Positions 1-4,238 of a DNA stretch of 14,898 nucleotides are shown here, piece after piece. The notes below the pieces were generated by a model. That model was not told the origin of the DNA. It worked only from the letters and a program-made list of their open reading frames with translations, and did no database searches. Within the stretch, counting starts at the first letter, position 1. Every line of letters begins with the position of its first letter. A program made the translations under genes and the position numbers. The stretch covers positions 1 through 14,898 of the forward strand of contig JABJGX010000034.1 in NCBI GenBank assembly GCA_018662075.1, written 5' to 3'. The stretch comes from Candidatus Peregrinibacteria bacterium. Lineage in GTDB: Bacteria > Patescibacteriota > Gracilibacteria > Peribacterales > Peribacteraceae.

Positions 1-68
1 ACATCTATTTCGAGAATATTATTCTCAGATTCCCCATGACGTACGATGTAGTAATCATTGTTAATCAT
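1..68 (-). CDS. Histidine phosphatase family protein (N-terminal fragment, cut by window edge)
   Basis: Only the first 22 or so residues are visible. They read MINNDYYIVRHGESEN and onward. The RHGE motif carries the catalytic histidine that is phosphorylated in phosphoglycerate-mutase-like phosphatases, and its place a few residues from the N-terminus is typical of the family. An in-frame ATG two codons upstream (74) is possible. I prefer 68 because a -10-like TAGAAT lies 8 nt before it, matching the leaderless spacing at other genes here. An in-frame TGA directly precedes the codon at 74. Substrate cannot be judged from a fragment. It is the third histidine phosphatase module in the window; the other two sit inside IleRS. 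Confidence 0.75.
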   Translation of the reverse strand, partial: MINNDYYIVRHGESENNILEID

Positions 69-76
69 CTGCATTC

Positions 77-82
77 ATTCTA
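77..82 (-). promoter_or_regulatory. Possible -10 element of the histidine phosphatase gene
   Basis: TAGAAT on the minus strand lies 8 nt before the ATG at 68. No convincing -35 is visible. It is listed because the spacing repeats at several other starts in the window. Confidence 0.3.
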
Positions 83-132
83 ACAGAGAATCTGCCGTAA
101 AGAACCGAATTTAGTAAGCAGTTATGGGATCA

Positions 133-246
133 ATGGTGGACCATGTACGAAAGTATTGGAACCGCTTGGAAGAAGTAATTATTAACTGGTACAAGATATT
201 TGAGCCTATTTATCGACAAGAACGGGACAGCTTTGTACAGGTATAA
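133..246 (+). CDS. Tiny ORF, copy A of a WY-motif micro-protein family
   Basis: This 37-residue ORF begins MVDHVRKYWNRLEEVIINWY and continues through a KIFEPIY stretch to a stop at 244. An in-frame ATG at 124 would add three residues. I do not recognise it. It aligns with the ORF at 1037-1174 over the pattern VDxV...WNxLxExII.WYxIxEPxY. Many differences are silent or conservative (N/D, E/Q, I/V), as expected of translated sequence. DNA similarity continues past both stops to about 276 and 1203. No ribosome binding site or good promoter is seen. It could instead be a fragment left from a larger gene, since in-frame stops lie just upstream at 112-117. Confidence 0.4.
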   Translation: MVDHVRKYWNRLEEVIINWYKIFEPIYRQERDSFVQV

Positions 247-356
247 AGAGAGGCAGTGTTAACCACATGTGGTTAGTAGAACCCTAGACCAATCAAATTG
301 GCACTCCGTAGTGGAAGAGGTTAGTACTCTTAGGAGTTTGTGTCTGTGGACAATAA
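247..356. other. Short non-coding stretch with small hairpins
   Basis: This stretch lies between copy A of the micro-ORF and the convergent stop at 357. It contains the perfect 16-bp palindrome TAACCACATGTGGTTA (260-275) and three short stems: CCAAT/ATTGG, CACT/AGTG and ACTC/GAGT. None is followed by a T-run, so classical terminators are not supported. The palindrome is only partly kept at the matching place after copy B, near 1190-1203. Confidence 0.35.
260..275. repeat. Perfect 16-bp palindrome
   Basis: TAACCACATGTGGTTA reads the same on both strands. It lies 13 nt after the copy-A micro-ORF stop. As RNA it could fold as a 6-bp stem with a CATG loop; as DNA it could be a dimer-binding site. 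Roughly 0.2 such palindromes would be expected by chance in a window this long, so it is only mildly notable. Confidence 0.5.
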
Positions 357-974
357 TCAAGATTTTACTACTCTTCTATACTTACGTCTTGCAGTGAAAT
401 AGTAGATGGCTGAACCAATGGCGCCTGTAAATAGCATAAGTATGACCCATTTTGCTTTTCCTTGAATTGGGGCGTTTGTTAGATCTATTAGCATCCATAT
501 CCAGAAGATAACCCACAGCAAGGCAATTACAAACATTGGTATAAACGCAAGGAAGGTGCTTTTAGACGTTAATTTTGTATGAAAGTTTGTGTTCTTAAGT
601 AGCCATTTTTGTTCCACTTTCTCAAAAACGTACCAGTTAGAAAATCCACTTGCTTCCCAATTTGGTCCTTTAATAGAAAATCTCGTTTTTATTTTTATAT
701 TGTTATTCTCCAGCTTCTTTACTGAAGTAATCTTCTGAAGCAAGGTGACATCATTACTATTTATTGCACTTTCGATTGCAGTCCATAAAGCAGGGTCCAC
801 GTTTGGAGAAATTGTAGCTTGAATTCCAGATACATTTTGTTCGTTAATTGCACTTTGGATGAGCTCCAACTGGCTTAATACATCTTCTGTGTCTTGAGTG
901 CTTACTTGAGCAAGCGCAGGAGTCACAATTAGGTTCAGTGCAAGAAGTGGCAATATCAGTGTTTTCAATATCAT
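357..974 (-). CDS. Exported/membrane protein with C-terminal PLDc_N-like two-helix domain
   Basis: This 205-residue protein begins MILKTLILPLLALN, a signal peptide ending near ALA|QV at residue 22. Residues 25-135 form a soluble domain resembling small alpha+beta (NTF2-like) folds, with motifs such as SNWYVFEKVEQKWLLKNTNF; that assignment is weak. Two transmembrane helices follow, at about 141-164 and 176-193. The pattern WIWMLIDLTNAP...KAKWVILMLFTGAIGSAIYY matches the PLDc_N (phospholipase D-nuclease N-terminal) family. The reading frame is open to 1034, but the start at 974 gives a clean signal peptide and lies 7 nt after a good promoter. The soluble part should face outside the cytoplasm. 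The stop is TGA. Function is unknown. Confidence 0.8.
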   Translation of the reverse strand: MILKTLILPLLALNLIVTPALAQVSTQDTEDVLSQLELIQSAINEQNVSGIQATISPNVDPALWTAIESAINSNDVTLLQKITSVKKLENNNIKIKTRFSIKGPNWEASGFSNWYVFEKVEQKWLLKNTNFHTKLTSKSTFLAFIPMFVIALLWVIFWIWMLIDLTNAPIQGKAKWVILMLFTGAIGSAIYYFTARRKYRRVVKS

Positions 975-981
975 GATGGAA

Positions 982-1010
982 ACTATATCAATACTAAGAC
1001 TTTCTGTCCA
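982..1010 (-). promoter_or_regulatory. Sigma-70-type promoter of the PLDc_N protein gene
   Basis: Reading the minus strand, TGGACA (1010-1005) is followed by a 17-nt spacer and TATAGT (987-982). The ATG is 7 nt further on, so the transcript would be leaderless. This is one of the clearest promoters in the window and supports the start at 974. Confidence 0.6.
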
Positions 1011-1032
1011 TAATTGTGTAGTTAGATCGCAC

Positions 1033-1065
1033 ATAAATGGCTTATATTAGCCTAAAAGTGGTGGA
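1033..1065 (+). repeat. 33-bp direct repeat, distal copy (att-like)
   Basis: This copy is identical base for base to 1559-1591 and differs immediately on both sides. It begins ATAAATGGCTTATATTAGCC and ends GTGGTGGA. In the other copy the last 7 bases are the 3' end of tmRNA (TCCACCA on the minus strand). A near-palindrome, GGCTTATATTAGCC, lies inside. A repeat overlapping the end of ssrA is the usual mark of site-specific integration by a tyrosine recombinase. No integrase gene is present. Confidence 0.85.
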
Positions 1066-1174
1066 CAAGGTGGGAAATAATTGGAATCAACTGCAGGAGA
1101 CCATTATTGATTGGTATGAGATATTAGAGCCTGTGTATGGAGTACAGGAAAAGGCTGTAGTTGGAGCTAAATAA
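1037..1174 (+). CDS. Tiny ORF, copy B of the WY-motif micro-protein family
   Basis: This 45-residue ORF begins MAYISLKVVDKVGNNWNQLQ and contains ETIIDWYEILEPVY. The first nine codons are supplied by the 33-bp direct repeat; similarity to copy A (133-246) starts at VVD, the repeat's 3' edge. It is convergent with the 79-aa gene ending at 1252, just as copy A is convergent with the gene ending at 357. No ribosome binding site is seen. If translated, its N-terminus would have been acquired from the attachment site. Function is unknown, and a recombination remnant remains possible. Confidence 0.4.
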   Translation: MAYISLKVVDKVGNNWNQLQETIIDWYEILEPVYGVQEKAVVGAK

Positions 1175-1251
1175 GTGCTACAAAGAAACCACATAGTGTT
1201 AGTTGAATTTACATCATATATTTTAAAAAGAATTCGTCAGCAATATCGTAA

Positions 1252-1491
1252 TTATTTCAGCAATGTAGCAAGCTCATCGCGAAGCGCTGCTAATTGCTCT
1301 GTATCTAATTCTACAGTTGCATCAATATCTGGAACCATTTCAGGTGTTTGAGTCTTAATATTACTTGCCCCTATATCATTTAGCCTGCCCCAAAACTCTC
1401 TACATCCATCTGAAATATTTACAAACGACTCTGACTTCTTAGATTGAGCCGCAGCGTTTACTTCATTTTTAAACTCACGCATATTTGTCAT
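1252..1491 (-). CDS. Hypothetical 79-aa acidic protein
   Basis: I do not recognise this protein. It begins MTNMREFKNEVNAAAQSKKS and ends with a likely helix, TEQLAALRDELATLLK; residues 25-60 contain a possible globular stretch (GCREFWGRLNDIGASNI). It has no signal peptide or membrane segment. A good promoter lies 32 nt upstream, so it is probably expressed. It sits alone between the micro-ORF copy B and the tmRNA gene, inside the segment bounded by the 33-bp direct repeats, and may be cargo of that segment. An ATG three codons in is an alternative start. Confidence 0.6.
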   Translation of the reverse strand: MTNMREFKNEVNAAAQSKKSESFVNISDGCREFWGRLNDIGASNIKTQTPEMVPDIDATVELDTEQLAALRDELATLLK

Positions 1492-1522
1492 ATTCTTAAA
1501 TGGGAAATTATATTATACAACA

Positions 1523-1551
1523 ATTATATCATATTTTTAATATTATGTCTA
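1523..1551 (-). promoter_or_regulatory. Sigma-70-type promoter of the 79-aa gene
   Basis: On the minus strand TAGACA (1551-1546), a 17-nt spacer and TATAAT (1528-1523) match the consensus closely. A second TATAAT at 1517-1512 lies nearer the start. The expected leader is about 25 nt or shorter, with no Shine-Dalgarno sequence. Confidence 0.6.
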
Positions 1552-1558
1552 TATTACT

Positions 1559-1591
1559 ATAAATGGCTTATATTAGCCTAAAAGTGGTGGA
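1559..1591 (+). repeat. 33-bp direct repeat, ssrA-proximal copy (att-like)
   Basis: This is the second perfect copy of 1033-1065. Bases 1585-1591 are the 3'-terminal 7 nt of tmRNA and the other 26 bp are its 3' flank. Replacement or duplication of the extreme 3' end of ssrA is the normal outcome of integration at this gene. The segment between the repeats is only about 0.5 kb, so any element is a remnant or a very small satellite. Confidence 0.85.
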
Positions 1592-1979
1592 GATGCCGGG
1601 AATCGAACCCGGGTCCAACGTGTAGCGCAAGTGTTCATACTGTCATGGATCTTCTAGTTCACCAGTTTCACAAGAGAAGAAACAAGAGAGAAAAAGGAGG
1701 ATCGATACTGGGTACAGTATTACTGTCGTATCAACTCAGTAACCCGTTCCGCTAAGTTGCGCCTCTTCTACATAGCGGAAGTCAGAAGAGAGACGTGTTC
1801 GTAAAGACGAACTAAACGGCAAGCGCAGGTGCGAATGCAAATTGCATTCTAGCCATAGCTTTACCAATTACAGAGTCTTCTGCAATTAAGGGGTGCATCA
1901 AGTGGGTATCGGGAACCGATGCCATCCCGAACAGAAACGGTCTTACTCTAGAATCACGCTGTCGAAGCCTGTCATCCCC
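1585..1979 (-). ncRNA. ssrA: tmRNA (transfer-messenger RNA)
   Basis: tmRNA rescues stalled ribosomes by acting as alanyl-tRNA and then as a short mRNA that adds a degradation tag. The 5' end reads GGGGATGACAGGCTTCGACA, the standard bacterial tmRNA start. The 3' end gives a T-arm CCGGG-TTCGATT-CCCGG (1612-1596), an acceptor strand and an encoded CCA (1587-1585). GGGGATG pairs with CATCTCC over 7 bp, with the G3-U70 wobble recognised by alanyl-tRNA synthetase. The tag frame stops with TAG at 1814-1812. A GGT resume codon at 1865 would give GKAMARMQFAFAPALAV; a GCA at 1883 would add six residues. A hairpin GTTCG/CGAAC follows the stop. Length is 395 nt, within the usual range. Confidence 0.95.
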
Positions 1980-2004
1980 AGTGTTGTTAATGATCAGAAT
2001 CAAA

Positions 2005-2013
2005 AGTATACCA
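2005..2013 (-). promoter_or_regulatory. Extended -10 promoter of ssrA
   Basis: TGG-TATACT on the minus strand is an extended -10 element. It would start transcription about 18-20 nt before the mature tmRNA 5' end, leaving a short leader for RNase P removal. No good -35 is seen. Confidence 0.5.
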
Positions 2014-2026
2014 TAAACTCTCTCTT

Positions 2027-2055
2027 CCTACACCTAACCCCCTAACCCTATCCCC
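2027..2055 (-). repeat. Telomere-like G-run repeat
   Basis: Starting at the stop codon of the SLH gene, the minus strand carries GGGG, GGG, GGGGG, GG and GG tracts joined by ATA, TTA, TTA and TGTA. These are imperfect repeats of TTAGGG-like units. The tract lies between the SLH gene and the ssrA promoter on the same strand. It could form a weak G-quadruplex or simply be a low-complexity spacer. Confidence 0.45.
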
Positions 2056-3230
2056 TAATTCCTATGTTCCGGCACTTTTCCCTCTATCTCTTTAATTGTT
2101 TGTACAAGTTGATCAAATAAGTTATACAACTTATCATCTTGTCCTGCGCATTTAACGTTTAAGGCGTAGACCCAACTCTTTCCAAAGAGGAAGGCACGCT
2201 TGTCTATACACTTATCGACTTCTTCAAGGAGAATCAACGCTGGCATTCTATTAATAATAGTCTCTTCTTCAAGTTCTATGAAGTACAGGTCGTTCTCTAC
2301 AGCATCCAAAATGGCAGAGCTATCTTCTACTCTGTATCCATCGATCCACATGTCTCTTTTGATACAGCTACCTTCACCCATACAGTCTTCCGTTACCTTA
2401 GGTCCAAAGTAGGCAGTCCACTCTGACGCTATGTACGGACTGCGACCATCATACGATCCACGAGGAAGAACGTGCGGCTCTGGCCAGACGTTTGAATACT
2501 CAAATACAAGGTTGTAATCGTGGTCTCTGTACTCTTTCCAGTCCACAGGGTAGATAACCTGCTCTGCAGATTTACCCTTTACCTTGATTGGCTCTGGCAT
2601 GAGTGGGAGGTCTTTGAGGCGGTATATCATCTCTGCCATTTCCCCTCTGTTAATTGGTTGGTCCAATGCTTCTATTGAAACTGGTATAGCCCTTTGTGCA
2701 GCCAAAAATTCTACATATGGTGTGTACCAAAGAACGTTGTCTCGCCCGAGGTTCGGAAGCTCTATTCCGGTTAATCCAAACCCCAGTGAAAGCATTTTTG
2801 CAGCTTCAACAAAGTTCACTCCTTCTTCTGGGTGGAACCGACCATTCGGATACCCACTGACAATCCCGTTGCTCCATGCGGCACAGATACTTTTTGCAAA
2901 CCATGCACTGTGTGCAACATCTGGAAAGGCAAACTGTGGTACGACCAAGTCTTCACTTTCGGGAAGGTTTTCAATGCAGTCATCGATGTACACTTCTGGA
3001 TAGAGCACAGACATGAGTATCTTTGTAAACTCTGCTCGGTTAATAGCATTTTCTGGTCTGAAAGATCTATTCTCATAACCAGTTACTACTCCTTCACGTG
3101 TCAAAAAGTCTATAGCATCTGCATAAGGATGATCCGGGGATACATCAAAGAATAATGCATACGCAGGCGTACTCGCACAGAATAGAGCGAGTGTCAGACT
3201 GATCGATAATAATGTTTTAGAGAAGGGGAT
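2055..3230 (-). CDS. Exported protein with three S-layer homology (SLH) domains
   Basis: SLH domains attach proteins to cell-wall polymers. A signal peptide begins PFSKTLLSISLTLALF and ends TPAYA|LFFDV near residue 25. SLH1 spans about 28-74 (FFDVSPDHPYADAIDFL...RPENAINRAEF). SLH2 spans about 100-147 (FPDVAHSAWF...GIVSGYPNGRFHPEEGVN) and SLH3 about 166-203 (WYTPYVEFLAAQRAI...INRGEMAEMIY). Residues 224-391 are an unrecognised, probably beta-rich, extracellular domain with several cysteines. No ATG or GTG is available for a complete signal peptide. The in-frame ATC at 3230 lies 6 nt after a -10-like TATACT and gives an ideal signal peptide. In-frame TTG codons at 3272, 3284 and 3308 are alternatives but overlap the divergent gene. 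Role: probably cell surface or envelope. Confidence 0.88.
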   Translation of the reverse strand: MPFSKTLLSISLTLALFCASTPAYALFFDVSPDHPYADAIDFLTREGVVTGYENRSFRPENAINRAEFTKILMSVLYPEVYIDDCIENLPESEDLVVPQFAFPDVAHSAWFAKSICAAWSNGIVSGYPNGRFHPEEGVNFVEAAKMLSLGFGLTGIELPNLGRDNVLWYTPYVEFLAAQRAIPVSIEALDQPINRGEMAEMIYRLKDLPLMPEPIKVKGKSAEQVIYPVDWKEYRDHDYNLVFEYSNVWPEPHVLPRGSYDGRSPYIASEWTAYFGPKVTEDCMGEGSCIKRDMWIDGYRVEDSSAILDAVENDLYFIELEEETIINRMPALILLEEVDKCIDKRAFLFGKSWVYALNVKCAGQDDKLYNLFDQLVQTIKEIEGKVPEHRN

Positions 3231-3236
3231 GTACGG

Positions 3237-3244
3237 AGTATACT
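3237..3244. promoter_or_regulatory. Shared palindromic -10 element for two divergent genes
   Basis: AGTATACT is palindromic and supplies TATACT on both strands. On the plus strand (3239-3244) it is 7 nt before the ATG at 3252. On the minus strand (3242-3237) it is 6 nt before the inferred ATC start at 3230. Neither side has a strong -35; TTTAGA lies 17 nt upstream on the plus strand. Both transcripts would be leaderless. Confidence 0.45.
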
Positions 3245-3251
3245 CTAAAGT

Positions 3252-3458
3252 ATGAATAAACCTATGGACCAAGAAGCAGTACAAAAGAAGATAGAAGCGC
3301 TCCTGCAAGAGCTCGATGTACCAAGTTTTATTGTTTTTGGGTGGAAGAAAACAGATAAAGAGTTTGGTGTCGTATCATCACACCACAATATTCCACCAAA
3401 TGCAGCTATTAAGGGTATGAGCTGGGCGCTTAATGATTTTATTAGTAAGAGTCTTTAG
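3252..3458 (+). CDS. Conserved-looking hypothetical 68-aa protein
   Basis: The protein reads MNKPMDQEAVQKKIEALLQ, then VPSFIVFGWKKTDKEFGVVSS and NIPPNAAIKGMSWALNDFI. It suggests a small soluble alpha/beta protein: an N-terminal helix, two strands and a C-terminal helix. I do not recognise a named family. The start at 3252 is 7 nt after a -10-like TATACT and has no Shine-Dalgarno sequence. It is transcribed away from the SLH gene and followed 16 nt later by the structured non-coding element at 3475. Confidence 0.7.
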   Translation: MNKPMDQEAVQKKIEALLQELDVPSFIVFGWKKTDKEFGVVSSHHNIPPNAAIKGMSWALNDFISKSL

Positions 3459-3474
3459 TGCTCCGCTTTCTCTT

Positions 3475-3511
3475 GTGCCTTTTTCTTGATAAAAAGGCAC
3501 GAAAAATCAAG
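3475..3511 (+). repeat. Left terminal hairpin/pseudoknot-like unit
   Basis: A perfect 10-bp stem, GTGCCTTTTT (3475-3484) with AAAAAGGCAC (3491-3500), encloses the loop CTTGAT. After the 5-nt linker GAAAA comes ATCAAG (3506-3511), the exact complement of the loop. The parts could form an H-type pseudoknot in RNA or an alternative cruciform in DNA. It lies just after the 68-aa gene but lacks the U-run of an intrinsic terminator. Confidence 0.7.
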
Positions 3512-3791
3512 TCAGTTGCTAACTCACTCAAAGCAATAACTCTTCATCGTACCTGTGCGTACCCTCAACTCTGCTTTGCAGAGCATTCGGGCACTAGAAA
3601 AGAGTGCACATGATTATTCTTTTCGTTCAGACAAACGCAACTGACAAATGCTCGTCCAGCCACTGTCGGATGGACGAAGATCACACCGCCTCACATGTGC
3701 TTAGTGACGAAGAGCTAAGCTGCGAAGCAGACTTAGTCGAGGAGCGCACAACTCTGTTCTCTTGATATTTCTTCGTTCATATCAGTGGCTA

Positions 3792-3824
3792 AGATTTTTG
3801 GTTACTTTTCATCTGAAAAGTTAC
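3792..3824 (-). repeat. Right terminal hairpin/pseudoknot-like unit, inverted
   Basis: On the minus strand, GTAACTTTTC (3824-3815) pairs with GAAAAGTAAC (3810-3801) at 9 of 10 positions around the loop AGAT. After the 5-nt linker CAAAA comes ATCT (3795-3792), the complement of the loop. This repeats the layout of the unit at 3475-3511 in reverse orientation, with different stem and loop sequences. It follows the holin-like gene but has no clear U-run. Confidence 0.6.
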
Positions 3825-3833
3825 ATATCGATA

Positions 3834-4229
3834 CTACTTAAACATCTCTTTCAGAATCCAGTTCGCAAGTCCGAAGCAGACCGCAACGACAATCCATCCC
3901 CAAGGCCCTCCATAGATCTCTAGCTTTATAAGTGTTGGGTCCATGCGGAGCGTAAACAGGTGAACAACATAGATGAATGCTCCATTACTGATGATGATTG
4001 CGATAATAGTCGCAAAGAGTTTCAGTGGTAGCAGTAAAATATTGAGTATTGGCCTGAAGAACATGTTGAGTAGCGTGATAAGGGCTCCGACGATTACTAT
4101 TGCAGGTACGCCTCCATCTAGACCAAAGTATTGACCAAAGTGTGTGGCCAGTGCCCATACAAGCATAATGTTTAACACAGACTTGATAGCCAGTTTTAGT
4201 GCGTGATGAGTATTATGTTCAGAAGACAT
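3834..4229 (-). CDS. Holin-like four-helix membrane protein (PF04020 / YvlD type)
   Basis: This 131-residue integral membrane protein has four predicted helices at about 12-30, 41-57, 66-90 and 108-127. The segment GALITLLNMFFRPILNILLLP followed by a long helix and NGAFIYVVH is characteristic of the family annotated as phage holin superfamily IV. That family is widespread in bacteria and is usually chromosomal, not viral. It starts 9 nt after the ileS stop with no Shine-Dalgarno sequence, so it is probably expressed with ileS, although TAATAT lies 6 nt before its ATG. Function in the family is largely unknown; an envelope role is likely. Nothing here suggests a prophage. Confidence 0.85.
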   Translation of the reverse strand: MSSEHNTHHALKLAIKSVLNIMLVWALATHFGQYFGLDGGVPAIVIVGALITLLNMFFRPILNILLLPLKLFATIIAIIISNGAFIYVVHLFTLRMDPTLIKLEIYGGPWGWIVVAVCFGLANWILKEMFK

Positions 4230-4238
4230 GCGGATATA

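Larger units (their letters stand above)
3475..3824. other. Non-coding, highly structured 350-bp element with inverted end units
   Basis: No credible gene is found between the 68-aa gene and the holin-like gene. Instead the stretch is full of inverted repeats. GTCAGTTGC (3511-3519) pairs with GCAACTGAC (3637-3645). CTCTGC/GCAGAG (3569-3583), TCGTCCA/TGGACGA (3652-3677) and CTAAGCTGC/GCAG-A-CTTAG (3715-3736) form local stems. GCACATG (3606-3612) pairs with CATGTGC (3694-3700). The imperfect direct repeat CTTAGTGACGAAGAGC / CTTAGTCGAGGAGC flanks the last local stem. The ends carry the same hairpin-plus-loop-complement design in opposite orientation. It could be a structured RNA or a non-autonomous mobile element. 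It shows none of the landmarks I know for RNase P, 6S or SRP RNA. Confidence 0.6.

Noticed and set aside
1563..1625. Plus-strand ORF reading MAYISLKVVEMPGIEPGSNV
   Set aside because: It is antisense to the tmRNA 3' end; the MPGIEPGS string is the familiar false peptide read opposite tRNA-like T-arms.
1812..2003. 63-codon minus-strand ORF
   Set aside because: It runs through the 5' part of tmRNA; only its last codons are translated, as the tag.
3475..3500. Intrinsic terminator after the 68-aa gene
   Set aside because: The stem is strong, but it is followed by GAAAAATCAAG on the plus strand, not a T-run, and it matches a non-terminator design repeated at 3792-3824.
3834..4229. Prophage lysis gene, given the holin-like call
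   Set aside because: The PF04020-type family is broadly chromosomal, and no other phage genes are present; the gene lies directly behind ileS.
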